A stretch of DNA of 41,854 nt from the NCBI GenBank assembly GCA_026125285.1, contig JAHCLO010000023.1:1-41854 (forward strand), written 5' to 3'. The position numbers and the translations under genes are program-made. Below, piece by piece: positions 23,306 to 30,398 of this stretch; position 1 is the first letter of the stretch; every line of letters begins with the position of its first letter. The notes under the pieces were generated by a model. It made no database searches. It was not told the DNA's origin and worked only from the letters and a program-made list of their open reading frames with translations. The DNA comes from Verrucomicrobiia bacterium. Its GTDB lineage: Bacteria > Verrucomicrobiota > Verrucomicrobiia > Limisphaerales > JADLHS01.

Positions 23306-24091
23306 CTACAAGCCGGCTTTTCCTCGCCGGTTCACGAGGTAATTCTTCCCCAGCACCTCGCGCAACGGGTCAACCTCCTCAGCGCTGAAGCCGTAGTGCA
23401 GGTGCCGCCACCAGCCTTCGGCACACTTGAATTTCTTGGACGCCCGACCCACCAGGCGCGCGTCCGCATCCGCCTTGGCGATGAACGAATTCACTCCCTG
23501 GGTGGCAACGAGCCACGCCTGCTGGCTTTGGTGTTCGGTCAGGGCCGCACGCTTGACCGGTTGAACGGAGGTCGTGTTCACAAAAAACTCCGGCACGACG
23601 CGGCGGCGCAACGGGTCAAGCATGCTATGCGGAATGCAATGGTAAACCGTGAGATCATAATCCGCAGTTGGGCGCGGCGGCAGCGAGCGGAAGTTGGGCA
23701 TCGCGTGCGCGAACGCAGCGGTGACCGCGAGCCGGCAGGTGTTGGTGTGGTCCTCCATGTAGTCCTGCGGCGGATGGGTCAGCACCACGGCGGGTTTCAC
23801 GTCCCGAATCACGGCGGCGACGCGGCGCACCAGTTTCAGGTCGTAAATGATCTCCATGTCGTTGCACAGCGGCGCATGGAAGTGCGCGCCGAGGACGCGG
23901 GCGGCGCGTTTCGCTTCGGCGAGACGGATGCGGCTGAGTTGCCGGGCGTTGTATTGCTGGCTGCCGCAACAGCCGTTGGCGACGTTCAAATAGTGAATCT
24001 CCCAGCCAGCGCGCTTGAGCAACAACAGCGTCCCGGCCATGTAGAATTCGATGTCGTCCGGGTGCGCTCCGATAGCGATGGCAGTCTTCAT
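23306..24091 (-). CDS. PIG-L/LmbE-family N-deacetylase
   Basis: 261-residue zinc-dependent deacetylase of the PIG-L/LmbE family, which removes acetyl groups from N-acetylglucosamine-containing molecules. AIGAHPDDIEF provides the His-Pro-Asp-Asp metal and catalytic motif, and DYMEDHTNTCRLA supplies the third ligand His. No signal peptide, so cytosolic. The start overlaps the stop of the upstream Gfo/Idh/MocA gene by 4 bp. With the NagB-like gene downstream, it suggests use of an N-acetylated amino sugar. Confidence 0.9.
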   Translation of the reverse strand: MKTAIAIGAHPDDIEFYMAGTLLLLKRAGWEIHYLNVANGCCGSQQYNARQLSRIRLAEAKRAARVLGAHFHAPLCNDMEIIYDLKLVRRVAAVIRDVKPAVVLTHPPQDYMEDHTNTCRLAVTAAFAHAMPNFRSLPPRPTADYDLTVYHCIPHSMLDPLRRRVVPEFFVNTTSVQPVKRAALTEHQSQQAWLVATQGVNSFIAKADADARLVGRASKKFKCAEGWWRHLHYGFSAEEVDPLREVLGKNYLVNRRGKAGL

Positions 24092-25122
24092 TTCAACTCG
24101 GACAATTTAACGGGGCGGCCCAAGGCCGCCGATTTGTCGGCGGCGAACACCACTTCATGCGTCTTCGCCGCGTCTTCCAGCGTGGTCAGCGGCATGTTCC
24201 TGCCGTCGGCCAGCGCCTTGAAGAACGCTTCAAACTGGTTTTGATAGGGATGATCCGAAACGTCGCCCGAATCCGTGAGTTTAAGGGACAGTTCGCTCCA
24301 TTTCTGTTTGTTCACCCCGAGCCTGGTTGAGTGGAATTTATTGTCCAACAGACTGCCCTCGCTGCCGACGAGGTGCGTGTGGAAATAATAAGGCTGGAGG
24401 CAATCTATACAGGAAGCCACCTTGCCCACGCGGCCGTCCTTGAACTTCAAAATCGTGACGCTCGTCGTGGGATATTCGTAAGCCTTGAGCTCGGGGTTTG
24501 CCGAATTTGTGGCGTAACTGGACACGCTTTCCACTTCGCCACCCATACAAAGCAACAGCGCATCCAAAGCGTGGCAGCCGGCGGAGAGTAAGGAACTGCC
24601 GCCCGCCGTTTTCTTCACGTTCCAGCGGAACTGGCCATACCACGGGCCAATGCCGTGATAGTAATCCACCTCGCCGTAGTGAATTCTGCCGAGGATGCCG
24701 GAATCAATCACCGCCTTCGTGGTCAGGAACTGGCTGGAGAAGCGGACCTCGAAACAAACGCAGGTCTTCACGCGGGCCAGCTTCACGGCCTTCTGCATCG
24801 CGCGCAGATCCTTCAACGACAGGCAAAGCGGCTTTTCAATGATGAGATGCTTGCCTGCTTTGGCGGCTTTGATCGCCTGTTCGGCGTGCTGTGCCGGGTA
24901 GCTGCAGATCGAAACCATGTGGAGGCTGGGATCGGCGAGCATCTCGGCGAGATCACTGTAAACCGTGATTTCGCTGCCGTATTGCGCGCTGAGTTCCGCC
25001 GCGTCGAGCGGGCGCGAAGAACACACGGCGGTGACTTGTCCGAGCGTGGTGGCATTGATGGCGGGAATGTGCGCCGAGGCCGCCCAACCATAACCGATGA
25101 CGCCAACGTTGAATTTCTTCAT
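24088..25122 (-). CDS. Gfo/Idh/MocA-family oxidoreductase
   Basis: 344-residue NAD(P)-dependent dehydrogenase. The Rossmann motif is VGVIGYGWAASAHIPAI, the catalytic block is LIIEKPLCL, and GGSSLLSAGCHALDALL holds the usual conserved His. It lacks a signal peptide. It is the first gene of the leftward cluster and is translationally coupled to the PIG-L deacetylase. The pairing points to oxidation of a glycoside or amino sugar as part of the same route; the exact substrate is unknown. Confidence 0.9.
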   Translation of the reverse strand: MKKFNVGVIGYGWAASAHIPAINATTLGQVTAVCSSRPLDAAELSAQYGSEITVYSDLAEMLADPSLHMVSICSYPAQHAEQAIKAAKAGKHLIIEKPLCLSLKDLRAMQKAVKLARVKTCVCFEVRFSSQFLTTKAVIDSGILGRIHYGEVDYYHGIGPWYGQFRWNVKKTAGGSSLLSAGCHALDALLLCMGGEVESVSSYATNSANPELKAYEYPTTSVTILKFKDGRVGKVASCIDCLQPYYFHTHLVGSEGSLLDNKFHSTRLGVNKQKWSELSLKLTDSGDVSDHPYQNQFEAFFKALADGRNMPLTTLEDAAKTHEVVFAADKSAALGRPVKLSELK

Positions 25123-25160
25123 GAAATCAGATGAACCGGGTTCCAGTGCGTTGCACCGTC

Positions 25161-25189
25161 ATGCCACAATCTTTGCCCGGACTTGTCAA
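25161..25189 (-). promoter_or_regulatory. Possible sigma70 promoter for Gfo/Idh-PIG-L operon
   Basis: On the minus strand, TTGACA (complement of 25184-25189) is followed after 17 bp by TGGCAT (complement of 25161-25166). The -35 is a consensus match; the -10 is weak. It sits about 40-65 bp upstream of the oxidoreductase ATG. Confidence 0.4.
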
Positions 25190-25265
25190 AACAAAAGCCG
25201 CGCGCCTGGCCCGTTATCCCAATCCTGGAGTTGCCAAATGCGCCGCACCAATTGAAAACTCTCTC

Positions 25266-26498
25266 ATGCCACTTAACGTGCTCATCGTGCCGGACAAGTT
25301 CAAAGGAACGCTCACCGCCGCCGCCGCGGCGCAGGCCATTGCCCGCGGTTGGCGCCGCGCGCGCCCGAAGGATCAACTCGAACTGCTGCCGATGAGCGAT
25401 GGCGGCGATGGCTTTGGGGAAGTCATCAGTCAATTGCTGCACGCCCGGGCGCAATCCATCAAGACCGTGGACGCCGCGCATCGTCCGTGCAAGGCGGCGT
25501 GGTGGTGGGAACCTGAAAGCCGGTTTGCCGTCGTCGAATCTGCAAAAGTTGTGGGCCTCGCGATGCTTCCGCCGCGGGCGTTTCATCCTTTCCAACTGGA
25601 TACCTTCGGACTGGGGGCCGTCCTGCGGGCGGCGCAGTCAAGAGGCGCAAGGCAAATCCTCATCGGTATTGGCGGCAGTGCCACGAACGACGGCGGCTTC
25701 GGTCTGGCGCGGGCGCTGGGCTGGGAATTCCTCAACCGTCACGGCCAGCCGATTCACAAATGGACCGGCCTGGAGGAGTTGACGAGCATTTGTCCGCCGT
25801 CAACCGGAGCGCGAACCGCTGAGTCCGCGCAATCGAATTTCGGTGAACATCGGCGTGCGGAACGCCGTCGCTCTGCTGGCGCGGACATGGCTGTCCGCGC
25901 TCCGGGTAAATTGGGTGGTGCATCACTTGGGCAGGTGATCGTGGCCGTTGACGTTCAGAACCGCCTGCTGGGCGCGCGTGGTGCCACGCGGATTTATGGC
26001 CCGCAAAAAGGTCTGCGCCCGGCAGATTTCGAGCGGGCCGAGCGCTGCCTTGGGCGACTGGCGCGCGTGGTGAAGCAACAGTTCGGCGAAGATTTTGCAG
26101 CGATGCCCGGCGCGGGCGCGGCGGGTGGATTGGGCTTTGGCTTGTTCACGTTTCTTGGCGCGAGGGTTGAGCCCGGCTTCGGATTGTTCGCGCGGCTCGC
26201 CAAACTGGAGGCCCGGTTGCGCCCGGCGGACCTTGTCATCACTGGCGAGGGAGCAATTGATCACTCCACACTCATGGGCAAGGGCGTGGGCCAGGTCGCG
26301 CGGCGCTGTCAGGCAATGAAGCTTCCGTGCCTCGGGCTAGGCGGGGTGGTTGCGCCGGAGAGCCGACGGAGCCGACTCTTCACGCGCGTTGCGGCGTTGA
26401 CCGATTTGACGGACGTCGGGCAGGCGAAATCCAATCCGGCACATTGGCTGGCGCGTTTGGCGCAAGAGGCTGCGGATCGCTGGTCGGCGGCGGATTGA
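25266..26498 (+). CDS. Glycerate 2-kinase with in-frame palindromic insertion
   Basis: 410-residue glycerate kinase of the GlxK/GarK family (phosphorylates D-glycerate). Visible blocks: IVPDKFKGTLTAAAAAQAI, PMSDGGDGFGE, IGIGGSATNDGGFGLARALG, YGPQKGLRPADFERAE, MPGAGAAGGLGFGL and LVITGEGAIDHSTLMGKG. The ATG at 25266 puts the start directly before the conserved N-terminus; the frame is open upstream to 25131. Members are usually about 375-380 residues; the excess matches a 102-bp element (25804-25905) that inserts exactly 34 codons between the SICPPST and GKLGGASLGQVIVAVDV stretches. The inserted residues are Arg/Ala-rich and unlike the rest. Whether the enzyme still works is open, but all motifs lie outside the insert. 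Confidence 0.88.
   Translation: MPLNVLIVPDKFKGTLTAAAAAQAIARGWRRARPKDQLELLPMSDGGDGFGEVISQLLHARAQSIKTVDAAHRPCKAAWWWEPESRFAVVESAKVVGLAMLPPRAFHPFQLDTFGLGAVLRAAQSRGARQILIGIGGSATNDGGFGLARALGWEFLNRHGQPIHKWTGLEELTSICPPSTGARTAESAQSNFGEHRRAERRRSAGADMAVRAPGKLGGASLGQVIVAVDVQNRLLGARGATRIYGPQKGLRPADFERAERCLGRLARVVKQQFGEDFAAMPGAGAAGGLGFGLFTFLGARVEPGFGLFARLAKLEARLRPADLVITGEGAIDHSTLMGKGVGQVARRCQAMKLPCLGLGGVVAPESRRSRLFTRVAALTDLTDVGQAKSNPAHWLARLAQEAADRWSAAD
25804..25905. repeat. 102-bp palindromic element inside glycerate kinase gene
   Basis: Terminal 27-base inverted repeats at 25804-25830 and 25879-25905 match at 22 of 27 positions; both begin or end with CCGGAGCGCG or its complement. Inside the right arm, GCGCGGACA and TGTCCGCGC form a perfect 9-bp hairpin with a TGGC loop. 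A central CGGCG...CGCCG hairpin lies at about 25851-25867. The length is exactly 34 codons, so the reading frame is kept. Confidence 0.8.
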
Positions 26499-26576
26499 GA
26501 CTCACGGTAAGTCGCATTGTTTATTGCCATGGCCGGCGGACAGGTAATGCGTCAGTCTTGCCCGGCGAAAACGCTC

Positions 26577-26709
26577 GTAGCGCAGGATTTCATCCTGCCG
26601 TATCTCGGATTTCCAATCCGCAGACCTTCGCCAAGGCCGGTGTTTCCGGGCGTTCGTTCGGTCCGCCGAATGGAATTCGGCGATACAGCAGATTGAAAAT
26701 CTGCGCTAC
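26577..26709. repeat. Inverted pair of 50-nt double-hairpin units
   Basis: Unit A (26577-26626, plus strand) and unit B (26660-26709, read on the minus strand) are both 50 nt and start GTAGCGCAG. Each folds into two hairpins with three-base loops: loop TTC in the first, TCC in the second. Stem one is GCAGGAT/ATCCTGC in A and GCAGATT/AATCTGC in B; stem two is CGGATT/AATCCG in A and GCCGAAT/ATTCGGC in B. The changes are compensatory, so structure is conserved. The whole lies in the 291-bp gap between the glycerate kinase and the HTH-MBL gene. Confidence 0.85.
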
Positions 26710-26789
26710 CGCCGGACCAGACTGAGGCATTACGGCGGACCGCAAGCTTCAACTTGTAACGGGCCGCCGCGCGTTGTTACCGTTGCGCC

Positions 26790-27611
26790 ATGAACCTGGA
26801 AGACCATGCTGGAGATGTGATTCGCAAGGCGCGATTGATGAAGGACCTCGCGGCTGGCGTCACCGCCCAAACCGCCGGACTGAGTGAAGCCGATTACGCC
26901 ACCCTCGAAGACTCCGGCCAGTCGCCGATCAAGCCCAACTACGCGGCGCTCGCGGAATTGCTGGGTTTGCACGGCGGGAAACTGGAAGGCCTCGTCAATG
27001 GCTGGCTGCCCTCGCCGAAAGACTTGAGCGTCTGGCGCGAACTGCGGCAACTAAGCACCGAAGGTAACGGGATGATCGTCCACAGTTACCTCGTGTGGGA
27101 CGAAGTCACGCGCGACGCGGCGTTGTTCGACACGGGTTGGGATGCCGCGCCGGCGCTCGAACTCATCACGGAGCACCAGCTTCAACTTCGCCACTTGTTC
27201 ATCACGCACACGCACCGCGATCACATTGCGGACCTGGAATCCGTGCAGGCACGATTCCCGAAAGTGAGAATGCACACGGACGCGAAGAGCGCACCGCCGC
27301 AACACAAGAACCGCCGCAACGATTGCATCCAGCTCGGCAGCCTGCGCATCACGAATCGCGACACGCCCGGGCACGCGGAGGATGGCGTGACCTATCTGAT
27401 TGGCAATTGGCCGGACGACGCGCCCCACGTGGCGGTGGTGGGTGACGCGATCTTTGCCGGCTCCATGGGCGGCGCCCCGCAACACGGTGGTTTGGCGAAA
27501 CAAAAAGTGCGCGACCAAATCCTGACGCTTCCCGCCGCGACATTGATTTGTCCCGGGCACGGGCCATTGACCACCGTGGCGGAAGAGCAGGTGAACAATC
27601 CGTTCTTTTGA
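26790..27611 (+). CDS. HTH-metallo-beta-lactamase-fold fusion hydrolase
   Basis: 273 residues in two parts. Residues about 8-61 look like an XRE-type helix-turn-helix (VIRKARLMKDLAAGVTAQTA, GLSEADYATLEDSG, ALAELLGL). From about residue 90 a glyoxalase-II-like metallo-beta-lactamase domain follows, with ITHTHRDHIAD (H140, H142, D144, H145), DTPGHAEDG, VVGDAIFAGSMG and CPGHGPLTTV, all the metal-binding motifs. It probably hydrolyses a thioester or similar bond. The N-terminal HTH could make it a DNA-bound or self-regulating enzyme, but this is inferred from a short helical stretch only. Confidence 0.8.
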   Translation: MNLEDHAGDVIRKARLMKDLAAGVTAQTAGLSEADYATLEDSGQSPIKPNYAALAELLGLHGGKLEGLVNGWLPSPKDLSVWRELRQLSTEGNGMIVHSYLVWDEVTRDAALFDTGWDAAPALELITEHQLQLRHLFITHTHRDHIADLESVQARFPKVRMHTDAKSAPPQHKNRRNDCIQLGSLRITNRDTPGHAEDGVTYLIGNWPDDAPHVAVVGDAIFAGSMGGAPQHGGLAKQKVRDQILTLPAATLICPGHGPLTTVAEEQVNNPFF

Positions 27612-27666
27612 TTGGCCCTGGGAGAATTGGCCTTGAAACCAGCGCGGTTCAAGTTAGTGTCTCATC

Positions 27667-28284
27667 GTGATGAAAACGGTTGAATTCCCGCAAGCCCCGC
27701 TCCGCGATGCGCCGATGTGGCCAATGTCCATCGCCGCGTATCATGCCTTGGGGGAAGCCGGGCTCATCGCAAGAAACACCGAACTGCTGTATGGGTTCGT
27801 CTATCGCAAAATGCCCAAGTCCCCCATCCACTGTTACCTGTTGCAGAAGTTGCTGCAGATGCTATTGCGGGTTGTGCCGGCGAGCCACCTTCTGCGTTCC
27901 GAACAGCCCATCACCTGCGCGGATTCCGAGCCGGAGCCGGACGTTTCGGTGGTAAAGGGGAGTGTCGAAGACTTCCGTCTTGAACACCCACGCACCGCCG
28001 AACTCGTCATCGAAATCTGCGTGACCAGCCATGAGTATGACCGCTCGAAACTGCGCGCCTACGCCAGTGCCGGAGTGAAGGAAGTCTGGCTCGTGCTCGC
28101 GCCGGAGAAGCAAATCGAGGTTCACCGCCAACCGGGCGATGGAAAATTTGCCGAGCCAGATTCCTTTGGCCCCGGCGGACAACTAATCTGCACGGCACTG
28201 CCGGAATTCACGCTGGACCTGGATGCGCTCTTCTCGAAGCAGCGTTCACATACGCCGGATCAGGGCAACAGCACGCCGCGGTAA
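27667..28284 (+). CDS. Uma2-family (DUF820) putative endonuclease
   Basis: 205-residue Uma2/DUF820 protein of the PD-(D/E)xK nuclease fold. EPEPDVSVVKG and ELVIEICVTSHEYDRSKLRAYASAGVKEVWLVLAPEK are the family core: the D of PEPD and the E of VIEI are likely metal ligands, with the following SKLRAY-KEVW segment conserved. The role of these proteins in cells is unknown; many genomes carry several copies. It converges on, and overlaps by 25 bp, the secreted propeller gene on the other strand. Confidence 0.82.
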   Translation: MMKTVEFPQAPLRDAPMWPMSIAAYHALGEAGLIARNTELLYGFVYRKMPKSPIHCYLLQKLLQMLLRVVPASHLLRSEQPITCADSEPEPDVSVVKGSVEDFRLEHPRTAELVIEICVTSHEYDRSKLRAYASAGVKEVWLVLAPEKQIEVHRQPGDGKFAEPDSFGPGGQLICTALPEFTLDLDALFSKQRSHTPDQGNSTPR

Positions 28285-29462
28285 TAGCGTTGCGCCGCGC
28301 TCGGCGACTCGGGATCGGCTATGAAATAGGGACTGCTGGGCAGAATCAGATTCGTCAACGTTTGCCACGGATTCGTGGCGCTGGCGGGCAGGGAGGGCAG
28401 ATACTCGATTCGATGGGGGTGACCCACGAGGCCGGAGAGACGGAGTTGGGCGGAAGCCTCCCAAGCAAGCTCAAGGGCTACGAGTGGTGCGGACGCGTAA
28501 ACAAAACTGTCAAATGCCATAGGTAGCGGAGACGACACCCAGCGGCTCCCGACGTTGACGAAACGCGTTCCATCAAAAGCGATCTCTCCTGTGCCGGGCA
28601 GAGCGGAAGCTGTTTGCTGAACCCAATTCGTCCCATCTGTTGACGTGACGAGATGGTTGGTGGTACGGGCAATGAAGATACCATTCTCATACTTTACACG
28701 CCACATTTCCTCGGCAATCCCGGTGTACGCCGTAGTCCAGAAATACCCGTCCGATGACAGCGCATTAGTTCCTGAACTTGAAGGTGAGATGAAAAGGTTT
28801 TTACAGTAGCTGATGCTGCTGCCCGTGCCCGCAAACTCCGGGAACCTCGAAAAGGCCGTGCCTCCGGAACTGACATGGACATAGCCATCGCCAGTGACCG
28901 CAACAAAGACACCCGCACCATACGCGATGTCCTTATAATCTCTCGCTGTCGCCAGCAGCGGGCCGGCCCAATCCGTACCATTGGTCGAAGTGAAAAAGTT
29001 CTTCCTGTTGCCGTCGAGTGCATCCGCCACCACGACGTATTTCCCTGCCCCGTAAGCCATGCCCCTGAGATGAGCGGCCACATCCACCCAGCCGAATAGC
29101 CAATCTATGCCGTTTGTGGAGATGCCCGTTCTCGCGCCTAAAGGCCCGCCGGTAGTCATGAACCTGCCCTCCGAAAAAACGAGGGAATACACGTTCCCAG
29201 CTCCGTTGGTATCGCCTTGGACGCGTAGCATCCAATTCAGACCGTCTTCCGAACTCAAATAGGCACCATAGGAAGACCAACTCCCTGCCGCCACATATCG
29301 CCCGTTGCCATAAACCACATGACCCAGCCCAAACCAATTGGTGCTCACCTGATTGGTCGTCCAATTGTCCAGCGCGTCGGCGCGTGCTGTGGGAGTGGAT
29401 GTTGAGAGAAATATGCCAACGCAAATCGCTGACACGAATAGCCGAAGGTGAGTTCGGTTCAT
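28260..29462 (-). CDS. Secreted beta-propeller-like protein
   Basis: 400 residues with a signal peptide (FVSAICVGIFLSTSTPTARADA). The body has repeated blade-like motifs: YGNGRYVAAGSWSSYGAYLSS, FSEGRFMTTGG, YGAGKYVVVADALDG, YGAGVFVAVTG, FDGTRFVNVGS and several STNG.DW or STDGTNW repeats, resembling sialidase-type Asp-box propellers. The C-terminal 70 residues (RIEYLPSLPASATNPWQTLT ... YYRGVLLP) form a beta-sandwich-like tail also seen at the end of the protein at 30397. No catalytic residues can be assigned. It may bind a surface polymer. Confidence 0.78.
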   Translation of the reverse strand: MNRTHLRLFVSAICVGIFLSTSTPTARADALDNWTTNQVSTNWFGLGHVVYGNGRYVAAGSWSSYGAYLSSEDGLNWMLRVQGDTNGAGNVYSLVFSEGRFMTTGGPLGARTGISTNGIDWLFGWVDVAAHLRGMAYGAGKYVVVADALDGNRKNFFTSTNGTDWAGPLLATARDYKDIAYGAGVFVAVTGDGYVHVSSGGTAFSRFPEFAGTGSSISYCKNLFISPSSSGTNALSSDGYFWTTAYTGIAEEMWRVKYENGIFIARTTNHLVTSTDGTNWVQQTASALPGTGEIAFDGTRFVNVGSRWVSSPLPMAFDSFVYASAPLVALELAWEASAQLRLSGLVGHPHRIEYLPSLPASATNPWQTLTNLILPSSPYFIADPESPSAAQRYYRGVLLP

Positions 29463-29637
29463 AATAGCCTCGCGTTACCTGGTTACGGCTCCGTCGCCGC
29501 ATGGCACTGTGGCACAGGGATCAACGATCTGTCAACCAAGCATCAACTGCTTCACTTCGTCGCGCTGGTGGTAGCAAGGCGGCGACCGAACCAAGTCGGC
29601 AGTTTGTCGGCGTGCCCAAATAGCTCCAAATTAGCTC
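29463..29637. other. Divergent intergenic region upstream of rpmI
   Basis: 175 bp between the start of the propeller gene (leftward) and the rpmI promoter. A TGTCAA at 29528-29533 gives a consensus TTGACA on the minus strand, but no good -10 lies 16-18 bp further, so a promoter for the propeller gene is not demonstrated. No ORF or RNA gene found. Confidence 0.45.
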
Positions 29638-29666
29638 TTGCGTGGGCTATAGGGGCTTCCTATATT
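29638..29666 (+). promoter_or_regulatory. Sigma70-type promoter for rpmI-rplT
   Basis: TTGCGT (29638-29643) and TATATT (29661-29666) are separated by exactly 17 bp, about 30 bp upstream of the rpmI ATG. The 5' leader is short, so L20 feedback through a long leader as in E. coli is not evident. Confidence 0.7.
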
Positions 29667-29696
29667 GCGCGCTCTTTTTGGAAGAAAGTTGAATTT

Positions 29697-29906
29697 ATGC
29701 GTCGTCCCAAAGGCATCAAAACCAAGAAATCCGTGTCCAAGCGGTTCAAAGTCACCGCCAGTGGCAAGGTCCTGCGCAGCAAGGCTGGCCGGCGCCATCT
29801 TTGCCAGACCAAAAGCCCGAAGCGTCGTCGCGGCTTGCGTGGCACCGGCTTGGTCCACGAAACCGATGAATACCGGATCAAGCAGAACCTCCCTTGGAGT
29901 CACTGA
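29697..29906 (+). CDS. rpmI: 50S ribosomal protein L35
   Basis: 69-residue L35. The N-terminus MRRPKGIKTKKSVSKRFKVT, SGKVLRSKAGRRHLCQTKS and KSPKRRRGLRGTGLV are typical: very basic with the KRFK and R.RRHL core. GGAAGAAAG at 29680-29688 is the likely ribosome-binding site. rplT follows 48 bp downstream as in most bacteria, but infC (IF-3), which often comes first in this operon, is not present; the gene has its own promoter instead. Confidence 0.95.
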   Translation: MRRPKGIKTKKSVSKRFKVTASGKVLRSKAGRRHLCQTKSPKRRRGLRGTGLVHETDEYRIKQNLPWSH

Positions 29907-29954
29907 TTGTTTCGACGCCTGATTACCTTTAACTCCTGTAACTGAGATTTTCCC

Positions 29955-30338
29955 ATGCGTGTCACCAATTCACCCGCTTCCCGCAAACGCCGCAACCGCA
30001 TGCTGCAAGCGGCGAAAGGCTTTCGCCTCAAACGCTCCAAACTTTACCGCTACGCCTCGGATGCGGTGGATCACGGCCGGCAATACGCCTACCGTGACCG
30101 TCGCGTCAAGAAGCGCACCTTTCGCTATCTGTGGCAGGTCCGCATCAACGCGGCTGCCCGCGCTGCGGGGATCACGTACAGCCGGCTTATTGAGGGCTTG
30201 AAGGCCGCCAAGTGCGAACTGGATCGAAAGATTCTGGCCGACATTGCCGCACAGGATAACGCCGCGTTTGTCGAGATCGTGAACGTGGCCAAAGCCGCGC
30301 TGAAAAACAAGCCTGCCGCCACGCTGGCCAAAGCCTGA
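29955..30338 (+). CDS. rplT: 50S ribosomal protein L20
   Basis: 127-residue L20, an early 23S rRNA-binding assembly protein. RRNRMLQAAKGFRLKRSKLY, VDHGRQYAYRDRRVKKRTFR and LWQVRINAAARAAGITYSRL are classic family blocks. It has a slightly longer N-terminus (MRVTNSPAS) than many and an extended Ala/Lys-rich C-terminus. It is followed by a strong intrinsic terminator. Confidence 0.97.
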   Translation: MRVTNSPASRKRRNRMLQAAKGFRLKRSKLYRYASDAVDHGRQYAYRDRRVKKRTFRYLWQVRINAAARAAGITYSRLIEGLKAAKCELDRKILADIAAQDNAAFVEIVNVAKAALKNKPAATLAKA

Positions 30339-30367
30339 CCTCAGCGATTCGACTGCAAGATTCTCCA

Positions 30368-30398
30368 AGGCGACCAACGATGGTCGCCTGTTTTTTTT
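30368..30398 (+). terminator. Rho-independent terminator after rplT
   Basis: AGGCGACCA (30368-30376), loop ACGA, TGGTCGCCT (30381-30389), then G and eight T's (30391-30398): a perfect 9-bp stem with a U-tract. It lies right at the stop of the convergent gene at 30397. Confidence 0.93.

Noticed and set aside
26577..26709. CRISPR-like repeat array
   Set aside because: There are only two units, in opposite orientation, with no regular spacers; the structure is that of paired palindromes.
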